Positions 35,717 to 44,406 of a DNA stretch of 64,000 bases are shown one piece after another. The DNA comes from Pseudomonas viridiflava (GTDB taxonomy: Bacteria; Pseudomonadota; Gammaproteobacteria; Pseudomonadales; Pseudomonadaceae): NCBI RefSeq assembly GCF_900590755.1, contig NZ_UUOC01000004.1:248001-312000 (forward strand), in the 5' to 3' direction. The first letter of the stretch is position 1. Every line of letters starts with the position of its first letter. A model generated the notes under the pieces. It searched no databases. It was not told the DNA's origin and worked only from the letters and a program-made list of their open reading frames with translations. Position numbers and translations under genes: made by a program.

Positions 35717-36700
35717 ATGAGCAGTCGTCTAACCATGATTCTGGCTGTCTTGTTTTTACTCGGCGCGCTGGTCGCTGGCTATTGGGGATTGGCGGTCACT
35801 CGTCAGCCTGCGCCATTACCTGCGCCCGTTCAGGCACCGGTTGTACAAGCGCCGCTTGCCCCCGCCATTGCGCCAACTGTTGAAGACCCAACCCGCCAAC
35901 CGGTGGTGATCGTCCTGCGGGACGTGCCGCCGTACGTTGCCCTCAAGGCCGAAGACCTCTTAGTTGAACGCCTGAAAGTCGCACCCGCCGACAGCTTCAG
36001 TTCCATTGACGCGGTCGTGGGCCGCAGCAGTTGGCAGACCTTGCGCGCTGGCAGTTGGCTCAGCCAAAGCAGCTTTGAATCCGGTGGCGCGCTGGCGCGG
36101 ATGATTCGTCCCAATGAGCGCGCGCTGGCCCTGATGGTCGATGAAGTGATCGGCGCGGGCGGACAGATCAGCCCCGGGGATTACGTTGACGTTCTGCTGT
36201 ACCTGCCTCAGGACGGCTCGAATGCTGACCGTTCCAGCCAGACCGCAGTACCGGCATTACGGGTGCTGAGCGTCGGCGACATGCTGGGCCCGACCCTGGA
36301 CGGCAAATCCGCGCAGAGCCTGACTGCCGAACAGCGTCTGGCACAGGAACAGCGACGCGCCACAGCCCGCACTGTTGTAGTGGCCGTGCCGCAAGTTCTG
36401 TTAAGCCGATTGATGCTCGCCACCCAGAGCGGGGTGTTGCGTCTGGCAGTGCGCAGTGCCGAGGAAAAGAATCTTGAGCAGTACTGGGCCAGTGAAGGCA
36501 CCAGCAATGGCGAGGCTATCGCGGTGCGTCTGGACACTGCCCGGCGCGATCTTCAGCAGTTTTCCCAATTGAGCCTCGGTGCTCCGGTGCGTTCGCCAAC
36601 TGGCACCCAGGCACCTCGCGGCCCGCGTCCGGTTGAAGTCATTCGCGGAGCTCAGGTTGCACAGCAGCCCACGCAGCAGACTTCGCAACAAACCCCGTGA
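35717..36700 (+). CDS. rcpC: Tad pilus assembly protein RcpC/CpaB
   Basis: 327-aa inner-membrane/periplasmic component of the Flp pilus machine. It begins MSSRLTMILAVLF with one N-terminal membrane helix (about 6-26). A proline/alanine-rich linker follows, then a SAF domain (from PVVIVLRDVPPYVALKAEDL, about residues 57-125) and the CpaB/RcpC domain (SPGDYVDVLLYLP). The chosen ATG follows GGGGGC; an upstream in-frame opening would spoil the signal anchor. First gene of the large plus-strand tad operon. Confidence 0.92.
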   Translation: MSSRLTMILAVLFLLGALVAGYWGLAVTRQPAPLPAPVQAPVVQAPLAPAIAPTVEDPTRQPVVIVLRDVPPYVALKAEDLLVERLKVAPADSFSSIDAVVGRSSWQTLRAGSWLSQSSFESGGALARMIRPNERALALMVDEVIGAGGQISPGDYVDVLLYLPQDGSNADRSSQTAVPALRVLSVGDMLGPTLDGKSAQSLTAEQRLAQEQRRATARTVVVAVPQVLLSRLMLATQSGVLRLAVRSAEEKNLEQYWASEGTSNGEAIAVRLDTARRDLQQFSQLSLGAPVRSPTGTQAPRGPRPVEVIRGAQVAQQPTQQTSQQTP

Positions 36701-36721
36701 TTTTGAGCAAGGATGCAGTGC

Positions 36722-38011
36722 ATGAGCAGTGGTTACGTGCCGATTCTGAAACCTGTTTTCTGGGCGCTTGTGCTGACAATAGGCGGTATCGAGTTTGCCT
36801 CGGCCGCCGCTAACAATTGCGCGGCGCTGGCGGCGTTGCCTGGGGTGCTGGAAGTCGATCAAGGCTTGCAGCAGGACATTCGCTCATCGGTGGCAATTAC
36901 TCGGGTGGCTATAGGCGATCCAAAAATCGCCGACGTGCTTGTCAACGGTAATGACGGCTTGCTGCTAACCGGCGTCGGGCCTGGCACCACCAGCCTGATG
37001 GTCTGGACTGCATGTTCGACATCGCCCCGGCAAAGCATGGTGTTCGTGCGAGGTCGTGCCACGGCAGCGATGACTGACAAAGTTGTATTGGCTGGAGGGG
37101 ATGTGTTGCCCAGCCAGGTTCAGACCGATATTCGCTTCGTCGAAGTCAACCGCACCAAACTCAAGGAAGCCAGCACCTCGATCTTCGGCAAGGGCTCGAA
37201 CAACTTTCTGTTTGGTGCTCCGGGGACGGTGCCGGGTATCGGCGTGACTCCAGGGATCGTGCCTTCGGTGACTGACGCGACAGCTGGGAACATCGGCCAG
37301 ATCTATCGCGCCAACACCGTGATCCCGTTGAACAACGACACCTTCAACATCGTCTGGGGCGGCGGCAGCAGCAAGGTGCTGGGCATGCTCAATGCCATGG
37401 AAAGCAGTGGTTTTGCCTACACCCTGGCGCGCCCAAGCCTGGTGGCCTTGAACGGGCAAAGCGCGAGCTTTCTGGCAGGGGGAGAGTTTCCGGTGCCTGT
37501 GCCTAATGGCGAGGGCAACGGTATTTCCATCGAGTACAAGGAGTTCGGCGTACGCCTGACGGTAACGCCGACCGTCGTGGGGCGTGATCGCATTCTGCTC
37601 AAGGTGGCGCCGGAGGTCAGTGAATTGGATTACAGCGCTGGCGTGACGATTGCCGGGACCACGGTGCCCGCCCTCAATGTGCGGCGTACCGATACCAGCA
37701 TCTCGTTGGCTGACGGTGAGAGCTTCGTGATCAGCGGTTTGATTCGCACCCGCAATGCATCGGGTGTGGATAAATTCCCGGGGCTTGGCGACATTCCGGT
37801 GTTGGGCGCGCTGTTCCGCAATTCGACGATTAACCGCGAGGAGAGCGAGCTGTTGATGATCGTCACACCGCATCTGGTCCAGCCGCTGGCGGTCAATGCC
37901 CAATTGCCTGCCTTGCCGGGTGAACAGTTGCGTAACTACGACCCGAGCTTCCTGCGGATGTACTTCCTGGAGAACGGCAATTTCGACAAGCGCAGCGGGT
38001 TGTCGCAATGA
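36722..38011 (+). CDS. rcpA: Tad pilus secretin RcpA/CpaC
   Basis: 429-aa outer-membrane secretin through which the Flp pilus passes. Signal peptide ends near FASAA at about residue 30. An N-terminal pilus-assembly (BON-like) domain is followed by the secretin core, with VALNGQSASFLAGGEFPVPV and the C-terminal beta segment (ISGLIRTRNASGVDKFPGLG, then PVLGALFRN). The ATG at 36722 is spaced correctly from AAGGA; the ATG at 36713 is too close to it. Its stop overlaps the tadZ start by four bases. Confidence 0.95.
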   Translation: MSSGYVPILKPVFWALVLTIGGIEFASAAANNCAALAALPGVLEVDQGLQQDIRSSVAITRVAIGDPKIADVLVNGNDGLLLTGVGPGTTSLMVWTACSTSPRQSMVFVRGRATAAMTDKVVLAGGDVLPSQVQTDIRFVEVNRTKLKEASTSIFGKGSNNFLFGAPGTVPGIGVTPGIVPSVTDATAGNIGQIYRANTVIPLNNDTFNIVWGGGSSKVLGMLNAMESSGFAYTLARPSLVALNGQSASFLAGGEFPVPVPNGEGNGISIEYKEFGVRLTVTPTVVGRDRILLKVAPEVSELDYSAGVTIAGTTVPALNVRRTDTSISLADGESFVISGLIRTRNASGVDKFPGLGDIPVLGALFRNSTINREESELLMIVTPHLVQPLAVNAQLPALPGEQLRNYDPSFLRMYFLENGNFDKRSGLSQ

Positions 38012-39198
38012 GCCAGAGCCTGAGCCAGACGTTTCTGGCAATCACCCGAACCCCCACGGACCTTGAATGGCTGCAAGGCGCACTGGCGCCGTTGGGGCAG
38101 GTGGTCAGCGCCGGTTCCGGCAGTCTGGATGATCTGCTCGCACTGGTGGACGTGACCTTCGCCAGCGTGGTCTTCATCGGTCTGGATCGTGAGCATTTAA
38201 TGGCCCAGAGCGCGCTGATCGAAGGTGCGCTGGAAGCCAAGCCGATGCTGGCCATCGTTGCGTTGGGCGACGGCATGGATAACCAGCTGGTGCTCAACGC
38301 CATGCGCGCCGGTGCCCGGGATTTCGTCGCTTACGGCTCGCGTTCCAGTGAAGTGGCGGGGCTGGTCAGGCGCCTCACCAAGCGTCTGCCGCCGGTGGCG
38401 CAGAACCCCAATATCGGCGGTTTGTCGATGCTCTACGGCGCGCAATGTGACGGCGACGGCGCGTTGATTTCCAGCCATCTGGCGCTGGTGGTGCAGAAAA
38501 CCGGGCAGCGTACACTGCTGCTGGACCTGGGCTTGCCCCGCGGCGATAGCCTGTCGTTGCTGGGGCTTGAGTCTTCCTTCAGTTTTGGTGACGCCTTGCG
38601 CCATTTGCGCAGGCTCGATGCGACGCTGATCGACAGCGCGTTTACCACCCACGCCGACGGGCTGCGCATCCTGGCTTATACCGAAGCCGACGACCGTCTG
38701 GAGCAGTCCAGCGCGGCCGAACTGTATATGTTGCTCAGCGCCCTGCGGCAGCATTTCCAGCATGTGGTGGTGAACCTCGTCGGTCAGCCGGACAGCGAGG
38801 CGTTGCGCACACTGGTCAGCCACTGCGACCAACTGCTGTGGTACACCGATCAGAGCGTGCTGGAGTGCCGACGCAATCTGGCCACGCTGAATCTGTGGCG
38901 CAGCAAGGGCATGAAACTGCAACACGCAGGCTTGCTCATCGACCGCTACCTCAAGGCCGTCGCGCCCAATTCCGAAACCCTGGAAAAGACTTTTGATATG
39001 CCGGCCCGGGCGGTATTGCCGTTCAGTCCGGAGCTGCGCCTGAATGCCAAGAATCAAGGCGTGCCGCTGTTCGAGCTGTCGCCCCGTGAGTCGCTGTGCT
39101 CCGGTTTGCGCAGCCTCGGCGAGAATCTGGCGCGGCATTCCGTCGGCGCCGAAAAGCCCAGTGACAGCTGGTTCAGTCGGTTAAGAGGGATTCGCTAA
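38008..39198 (+). CDS. tadZ: Tad pilus localisation protein TadZ/CpaE
   Basis: 396-aa MinD/ParA-like protein that places the pilus machine in the cell. The N-terminal about 125 residues resemble an atypical receiver domain. The ATPase-like domain begins with GGLSMLYGAQCDGDGALISS, where a KGGVGKT Walker A would be expected; the lysine and glycine pattern is lost. LLLDLGLPRGDSLSLL fits the A'-like strand. Nucleotide hydrolysis is therefore doubtful, as noted for other TadZ proteins. Coupled to rcpA by ATGA and to tadA by TAATG. Confidence 0.92.
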   Translation: MSQSLSQTFLAITRTPTDLEWLQGALAPLGQVVSAGSGSLDDLLALVDVTFASVVFIGLDREHLMAQSALIEGALEAKPMLAIVALGDGMDNQLVLNAMRAGARDFVAYGSRSSEVAGLVRRLTKRLPPVAQNPNIGGLSMLYGAQCDGDGALISSHLALVVQKTGQRTLLLDLGLPRGDSLSLLGLESSFSFGDALRHLRRLDATLIDSAFTTHADGLRILAYTEADDRLEQSSAAELYMLLSALRQHFQHVVVNLVGQPDSEALRTLVSHCDQLLWYTDQSVLECRRNLATLNLWRSKGMKLQHAGLLIDRYLKAVAPNSETLEKTFDMPARAVLPFSPELRLNAKNQGVPLFELSPRESLCSGLRSLGENLARHSVGAEKPSDSWFSRLRGIR

Positions 39199-40454
39199 TG
39201 CCGGAAAAACTGTTTGGCGTTGCGTCGCGCAACCAGCCCGATGGCAGCGACCCGCAAGGGCTGAAACTGGTCCTGCATCGCTACATCATCGATGCCATTG
39301 AAGACAGCGGCCGCAACCTGCTGGAAGGGGCGCGGCAAGTCCTTGCGCAATTCGTTACCGATAAAGTCGCCGAATACATCGGCCGCCTGCGCCTGGCGAT
39401 TTCACGCTACGAAATGGAGCGCCTGGCTGAAGAACTGGTGGATGAACTCACCGGTTTCGGCCCGCTGGAAGTGCTGCTGCGCGACAGTTCGGTGACGGAA
39501 ATTCTGGTCAACGGGCCGAACAAAGTCTTCGTCGAGCGCGATGGCGTGCTGCACCACACCGATCTGCGTTTCATCGATTCGCACCACGTCGAACGCGTGA
39601 TGCAGCGCATTCTTGCCCCGCTCGGGCGGCGGCTGGATGAGTCTTCACCGATGGTCGATGCGCGCCTGCCCGATGGCAGCCGGGTCAACGCGATCATCCC
39701 GCCGATTGCGCTGGACGGGCCGTGTCTGTCGATCCGGAAATTTCGCAAGGACATGCTCAAGAGCGCTGACCTGGTGGCGATGCAAACCATTGATCAGCCG
39801 ATTTTCGATTTCTTTGAAGAGGCGGTGGGCAAGCGCTGCAACATTCTGGTCAGCGGCGGCACCGGCACGGGCAAGACCACTTTGCTCAACGTGTTGAGCC
39901 AGCTGATCAGCCCGCACCAACGGCTGGTCACCATCGAAGACGTGGCCGAGCTGCAATTGAGCCACCCCCACGTGGTGCGTCTGGAAACCCGGCCGCCCAA
40001 CGCCGAAGGGCATGGCGAGGTGCGCGCCAGCGACCTGATCCGCAACGCCCTGCGGATGCGTCCGGACCGGATCATCCTCGGCGAGATTCGTGGCGTGGAA
40101 GTGCTCGACGTACTGACCGCCATGAACACCGGCCACGACGGCTCGATGAGTACCGTGCACGCCAACAATGCTCAGGACGCGCTGCTGCGTCTGGAGACGC
40201 TGGTGGGCCTGACAGGTCGGTCGATTGCCGAGAAGACCCTGCGCCAGATGATCTGCGCGGCGCTGGACGTGGTGATTCAACTGGCACGTCTGCCCGATGG
40301 CCGACGCTGTGTCAGTGAGGTGGTGGAAGTGGTGGGTATTCGTGACGATGTGTATGTCACCAACACCCTGTTCCGGCTTGATCGGCGCACCGGTTACGGC
40401 TTCCTGCGCGAAGCGGTAAACCCGGCGGGCGACAAGCTGCGTGCTCACTACTGA
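39198..40454 (+). CDS. tadA: Tad pilus assembly ATPase TadA/CpaF
   Basis: 418-aa secretion ATPase of the type II/IV family that powers both assembly and retraction of Tad pili. The N-terminal helical domain is followed by Walker A GGTGTGKTT with Lys226, the Asp box, Walker B region RIILGEIRG and the histidine box GHDGSMSTVHANN. The start ATG shares its A with the tadZ stop codon TAA. Cytosolic, docking on TadB/TadC. Confidence 0.97.
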   Translation: MPEKLFGVASRNQPDGSDPQGLKLVLHRYIIDAIEDSGRNLLEGARQVLAQFVTDKVAEYIGRLRLAISRYEMERLAEELVDELTGFGPLEVLLRDSSVTEILVNGPNKVFVERDGVLHHTDLRFIDSHHVERVMQRILAPLGRRLDESSPMVDARLPDGSRVNAIIPPIALDGPCLSIRKFRKDMLKSADLVAMQTIDQPIFDFFEEAVGKRCNILVSGGTGTGKTTLLNVLSQLISPHQRLVTIEDVAELQLSHPHVVRLETRPPNAEGHGEVRASDLIRNALRMRPDRIILGEIRGVEVLDVLTAMNTGHDGSMSTVHANNAQDALLRLETLVGLTGRSIAEKTLRQMICAALDVVIQLARLPDGRRCVSEVVEVVGIRDDVYVTNTLFRLDRRTGYGFLREAVNPAGDKLRAHY

Positions 40455-40469
40455 AGCGGGGAGAGCGCC

Positions 40470-41354
40470 ATGAACGCTGCACTGTTGCTTGGTCTGATTT
40501 TTCTGCTGTTTCTGGCGGCGGGGGTCTATCTGTTTCGTCTCAGCCTGAGTCGCAGTGCCAGCGAAAAGATCATGCTGCGTCTGGTCGAAGGGCAGCCGGA
40601 GGTGGAGACGGAAAAACCTGGCTGGGAGCGGTTGAATCGGGCGTTCTTGCGAGCGGGCCTTGATTTACCCGCCAAAGGTCTGTCGATCGGGCTCTCGGTC
40701 TGGGGGCTGTGTATTTTAATCGGCATGGTGACGGATAGCTGGGTCGGTGCCGCCCTCGGTGTCCTTATGCCGCCGCTGGTATTGCGCATGTTCATCAGCT
40801 GGCGCTATCGCAAGCGGGTGGCGCGCATGATCGAGCAATTGCCGCAGATGCTGGATCACACAGTGCGCAGCCTCAAATCCGGGCGCACCCTGTCCGATGC
40901 GGTCCTGAACGGCATTGAGGCCGCCAACCAGCCTCTCAAGAGCGGCATGAGCCGTATCCAGCGCAACGTGCAGTTAGGCGTCAGCCTGCCGGATGCCACC
41001 CGGGATTTTGCCGAACTTTATGAACGCGACGAGTTTCGCTTGTTTGCCATGGGTCTGAAGGTCAACCACCGCTACGGCGGCAACGCCAGCGAGTTGCTGG
41101 AAAACCTGATCAGGCTGATCCGCGAGCGCGAACAGGGCGTGCGTCAATTGAAGGCCATGACCGGCGAAACCCGGATGACCGCTGTGGTGCTGGCGCTATT
41201 GCCGGTGAGCATGGCGGGCTATTTTCTGATCACCAACCCCAATTACCTGATGCACATGTGGAACGACCCCAGCGGTCAGATGATGTTGCTGGTGGCTTTT
41301 ACCATGCAGGTGCTGGGTTGTCTGGCGCTGTGGCGCATGTTGCGGAGCATTTGA
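40470..41354 (+). CDS. tadB: Tad pilus inner-membrane platform protein TadB
   Basis: 294-aa T2SSF-family membrane protein. N-terminal transmembrane helix (LLLGLIFLLFLAAGVYLF), paired helices near residues 70-110 and two C-terminal helices, with the cytoplasmic T2SSF domain between (LPQMLDHTVRSLKSGRTLSDA ... TGETRMTAVVLALLPVS). Probably forms the platform with TadC on which TadA acts. The GGGGAGA before the ATG is a strong ribosome site. Confidence 0.95.
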   Translation: MNAALLLGLIFLLFLAAGVYLFRLSLSRSASEKIMLRLVEGQPEVETEKPGWERLNRAFLRAGLDLPAKGLSIGLSVWGLCILIGMVTDSWVGAALGVLMPPLVLRMFISWRYRKRVARMIEQLPQMLDHTVRSLKSGRTLSDAVLNGIEAANQPLKSGMSRIQRNVQLGVSLPDATRDFAELYERDEFRLFAMGLKVNHRYGGNASELLENLIRLIREREQGVRQLKAMTGETRMTAVVLALLPVSMAGYFLITNPNYLMHMWNDPSGQMMLLVAFTMQVLGCLALWRMLRSI

Positions 41355-41355
41355 G

Positions 41356-42240
41356 ATGGCCTTGATCCTGAGTGCTTTGATGCTGCTCGCTGCTGCCGGT
41401 TTGCTGCTTTATAACCTGGCCCGTCAGCGTCGTAACGAGCGCCAGGTCGTGATGCGTTTGCAGGGCCAGATGATCCGTGAAAGCCGCATCGGCAGTTTGT
41501 TGCGGCTGCTGGGTGATACACCGTTGGGGCAGCGCGCGGTCAGTCTGGATAACGAAACTCAGGTGCTGCTCAACCGCATCGGCTGGCGGCGGGCGAGCAA
41601 GCGTTCGCTGTTTGCTGCATGCCAGATCGGCGTGCCAGCTGCCGCGCTGGGGACCACGATCCTGGCGCAGATATTGTTCTTTCCGGACGTCGAGCATCCG
41701 CTGATTGCCCCGCTGTTCGCCCTGGGCCTCGGTTATCTGCTGCCCAAGCGCTTGCTGGCCGCCGCTGCCAAGGGTCGGCAGAAACAGATCGCGGTGGAGA
41801 TATCTACCTTCATCCCGTTGCTGCGCATCCTGTTCGAGTCCGGCCTGGCGGTTGAGCAATCCTTGCGGGTGCTCAGCAACGAGGGCAAAGAGCTTTTGCC
41901 GGTGCTCTCTTCGGAGTTGAACCTGATTCTGACGCGGGTCGATTCCGGACTTGAACTGGGTGAGGAGCTTCGTAAAACCGCAGTGATTCTGGAGGTGGAT
42001 GAATTCAGCGACACCTGCGTGATCCTCAATCAACTGATCCATCAAGGCGGCGGCGCGATGAAGTCATTGCTGTCGCTCAAGCAACTGATCGACGACCGCC
42101 GCCTGACCCGCTTGCAGGAGTACATCTCCAAACTGTCGGCCAAGATGTCGGTGGTGATGATGGTGTTCCTGTTTCCAGCATTGCTGATCGTCCTGGCCGG
42201 ACCGGGGTTTACCGCGATCAGCCGGGCGTTGGGGTCGTGA
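41356..42240 (+). CDS. tadC: Tad pilus inner-membrane platform protein TadC
   Basis: 294-aa second T2SSF-family platform protein, the same length as TadB. It starts with a membrane helix (ILSALMLLAAAGLLLYNLA), has two helices near residues 90-130 and a C-terminal pair, with the T2SSF core ISTFIPLLRILFESGLAVEQ. It begins one base after the tadB stop, so translation is coupled. A REPIN separates it from tadD. Confidence 0.95.
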   Translation: MALILSALMLLAAAGLLLYNLARQRRNERQVVMRLQGQMIRESRIGSLLRLLGDTPLGQRAVSLDNETQVLLNRIGWRRASKRSLFAACQIGVPAAALGTTILAQILFFPDVEHPLIAPLFALGLGYLLPKRLLAAAAKGRQKQIAVEISTFIPLLRILFESGLAVEQSLRVLSNEGKELLPVLSSELNLILTRVDSGLELGEELRKTAVILEVDEFSDTCVILNQLIHQGGGAMKSLLSLKQLIDDRRLTRLQEYISKLSAKMSVVMMVFLFPALLIVLAGPGFTAISRALGS

Positions 42241-42255
42241 TGGGGAGTGCGTGCC

Positions 42256-42330
42256 CTGTAGGAGCTGCCGCAGGCTGCGAATGGGTTTGTCTGTTGCACC
42301 GCTATTCGCAGCCTGCGGCAGCTCCTACAG
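42256..42330. repeat. REPIN family A, GCAGG variant, inside the tad operon
   Basis: Perfect 27-base arms (42256-42282, 42304-42330). Both arms carry the GCCGCAGGCTGCGAA variant. It lies between tadC and tadD, so a stable hairpin may lower expression of tadD relative to the upstream genes. Confidence 0.95.
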
Positions 42331-42362
42331 GGCCGACGCCAAATTCTGGAAGGAAACCAACA

Positions 42363-43043
42363 ATGAAAACCCTCATCGCTGCACTGGCCCTTGCTCTGCT
42401 CACCGGATGCGCCAGCGATGGCAGCGCGCCCTGGTTGTTGCCGTTAAACACAGGTGTTTGCCCCAAGCCGGATTCCGACCAGCAACTGTCTCTGAATCTG
42501 GCTCAGGACATGGCCGACGAAGGCCGCCTGCACGCCAGCCTCGCCAACCTTGAAAGCTTGCCGGACAGCCTGGCCGAAGTGCGTTTGCGCAAGGCCCGGG
42601 TACTGCGTCTGTTGGGCAGCAACGAGGCTGAGCCGTTGTACCGCAGCCTGCTCGGTACCTGCCGTGCTGCCGAGGGTGAACATGGTCTGGGGCAATTGGC
42701 GGCGGCTCGGGGCGACAATGCCAAGGCGCAGGAGCACCTGCTGGCCGCCGTCAAACTGGCGCCCACCGATGAAAAAATCCGCAATGACCTGGGCGTGGTT
42801 TACCTCAATCAATTGAAGATTGATCAGGCGCGTTTTCAGTTTCTGACGGCCATGGAACTTAAACAGTCCGATTCGCTGGCGGCCATGAATCTGGTGACGT
42901 TGCTGATCTATCAGGACAACTGGAAGCAGGCGGCGCAACTGGTCACCCGCGCCGGGCTTTCGCCCCAGCAAGTCGGCGAAGCCCAGGCCAGGGCGCTGGA
43001 GTTGAAACAGCCGCCGCACACTCAAGATCGGAGCCCGACATGA
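42363..43043 (+). CDS. tadD: Tad pilus TPR lipoprotein TadD
   Basis: 226-aa outer-membrane lipoprotein, by analogy a pilotin for the RcpA secretin. The signal peptide ends LLTGC with the modified cysteine near residue 17. Tetratricopeptide repeats follow, for example EHLLAAVKLAPTDEKIRNDL and ARFQFLTAMELKQSDSLAA. The start has AAGGAA upstream; a longer open frame reads through the REPIN and is rejected. Its stop overlaps the next gene by four bases. Confidence 0.93.
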   Translation: MKTLIAALALALLTGCASDGSAPWLLPLNTGVCPKPDSDQQLSLNLAQDMADEGRLHASLANLESLPDSLAEVRLRKARVLRLLGSNEAEPLYRSLLGTCRAAEGEHGLGQLAAARGDNAKAQEHLLAAVKLAPTDEKIRNDLGVVYLNQLKIDQARFQFLTAMELKQSDSLAAMNLVTLLIYQDNWKQAAQLVTRAGLSPQQVGEAQARALELKQPPHTQDRSPT

Positions 43044-43303
43044 AGCGTGAAATTGTCTGCATCGCGTTGTTAAGCCTGGCATCCAGCGCCTGGGCGATTG
43101 ATCCCGGGCCCTCGTCTAAACAACAGAAACAGACTGAAGCCTGGCTGCAGTTGCAACCCAGCGCCAAGGCCGCCTCGCCCACACCACAAACCGCCACCCC
43201 GGCAGAGCGCGACCTAAGCCTGCAACGCTGGCTCAACAGCTACAGCCATGAGATTCCGGAGTTTTTTGATCAGGAGAAGGGCGGGAAGATTTCGGGAAAA
43301 TAA
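43040..43303 (+). CDS. DUF3613 family small periplasmic protein
   Basis: 87-aa protein at the end of the tad operon. Signal peptide 1-19 (ends SSAWA). A polar, Pro/Thr-rich linker is followed by the conserved C-terminal motif RDLSLQRWLNSYSHEIPEFF. The family is unassigned but recurs next to tadD in Pseudomonas (PA4298 position). It overlaps the tadD stop by four bases. Confidence 0.85.
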   Translation: MKREIVCIALLSLASSAWAIDPGPSSKQQKQTEAWLQLQPSAKAASPTPQTATPAERDLSLQRWLNSYSHEIPEFFDQEKGGKISGK

Positions 43304-43321
43304 CGGCGCAAACACGGACCC

Positions 43322-43433
43322 CTGTAGGAGCGAGCTTGCTCGCGATAAAGCCGGAACGGCTTTCCTGCTGTGGTGAATCCAGCTTTTTTCACGACTGCTT
43401 CGCAGCCGATCGCGAGCAAGCTCACTCCTACAG
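43322..43433. repeat. REPIN family B
   Basis: 25-base arms (43322-43346, 43409-43433) with one mismatch (GAGCGAGC against GAGTGAGC). A further partial REP tail, CGCACTCCTACAG, follows at about 43458-43470. It lies between the convergent DUF3613 and pprB genes and probably ends both transcripts. Confidence 0.93.
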
Positions 43434-43499
43434 GGCCAATGTTTGCTGCGCGACGGGCGCACTCCTACAGGACCATTCCAACTCGAGAGCAAACTTGGC

Positions 43500-44264
43500 T
43501 CAATGCGCCCCCACCCGCTGCCGATTCGGCGACAACGCCAGCGCCAGTTGCGTGCGGTTGTGCATGTGGGTAAGGCGCAGGACTTGCGAAACGTAGAGCT
43601 TGACCGTGTTTTCGGTAATGCCCAGTTCACAGCCAATCTGGTAGTTGGTCTGACCTTTTGCCACCAGCCGCGCCACATCCTGTTGGCGTGGCGAGAGCGG
43701 GGCGAATAGCGCGGAGGTGTCCAGGTCGGCCTCTGCGTTCCCGGCGTCTGCCGAGTCGAGCAACGGTGGGCGTTGCACCCGATCCAGATCCTGATACAGG
43801 TCGTCAATGGACGCCGCAAGAAACTGCAGCTTCTCGTTGAGGTTGCCCAATTGCTGGTAGTTTTTCTGCCGTTCCTGCAAAGCCGCTTCCTGGCGTTGAA
43901 TGCCTTCGAGCACGTCTTCGAGGTTGACCGGCTTCTGGTAGTAATCGGCAACACCGGCGCGCAATGCCTTGATGACATCCTGCTTCTCGGCGCGGCCGGT
44001 CAACATAATAGCTTCGAAGACCCGACGTTTACCGGCAAGCTGTTTCATGGCCTCGACCAGTTCAATGCCGTTGAGCTCTGGCATGTCCAGATCGCACAGC
44101 ACGATTCCGATTTCAGGATCGGTGCGAAACTGTTCCAGGGCCTCTCTGCTGGAATAACAAGGCACACACTTATAACCGCTGCTCTCCAGAAACTCGGCGA
44201 GTTCTTCAACGATCATGGGTTGATCATCAACCACGAGTATTTTGATAGCCGACTGCTTGATCAC
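43500..44264 (-). CDS. pprB: PprB-type response regulator of the Tad pilus
   Basis: 254-aa two-component regulator. In P. aeruginosa PprB switches on flp-tad, adhesin and fimbrial genes. The start is a GTG at 44262-44264 placed six bases after AAAGGAG; a longer ATG frame lacks such a site. The receiver has Asp13, Asp14, phospho-acceptor Asp58 (CDLDMPELNG) and Lys in YYQKPVN. A coiled linker (about 125-165) leads to a LuxR-type helix-turn-helix (LSPRQQDVARLVAKGQ ... ITENTVKLYVSQVLRL). The partner kinase PprA is encoded nearby. Confidence 0.93.
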   Translation of the reverse strand: MIKQSAIKILVVDDQPMIVEELAEFLESSGYKCVPCYSSREALEQFRTDPEIGIVLCDLDMPELNGIELVEAMKQLAGKRRVFEAIMLTGRAEKQDVIKALRAGVADYYQKPVNLEDVLEGIQRQEAALQERQKNYQQLGNLNEKLQFLAASIDDLYQDLDRVQRPPLLDSADAGNAEADLDTSALFAPLSPRQQDVARLVAKGQTNYQIGCELGITENTVKLYVSQVLRLTHMHNRTQLALALSPNRQRVGAH

Positions 44265-44380
44265 GCGGAACTCCTTTCGTGCGAGATACAACTGACTCTT
44301 ATGAGTTCACCTAATCCATACGACTGTTCGTAAAGGCGATGCGTTGCGGGATTTCCTAATTAACGTAGCCCTACTTTCTC

Positions 44381-44404
44381 ACTATGTACATAGTATTAAC
44401 CGTA
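44381..44404 (-). promoter_or_regulatory. Candidate operator upstream of pprB: shared motif plus 14-base palindrome
   Basis: Minus strand: TACGGTTAATACT (44392-44404), 127 bases upstream of the pprB start. It overlaps a perfect palindrome ACTATGTACATAGT (44381-44394). The first element is shared with flp and the lipoprotein gene; the palindrome is seen only here. Autoregulation of pprB would explain both. Confidence 0.5.
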
Positions 44405-44406
44405 GT

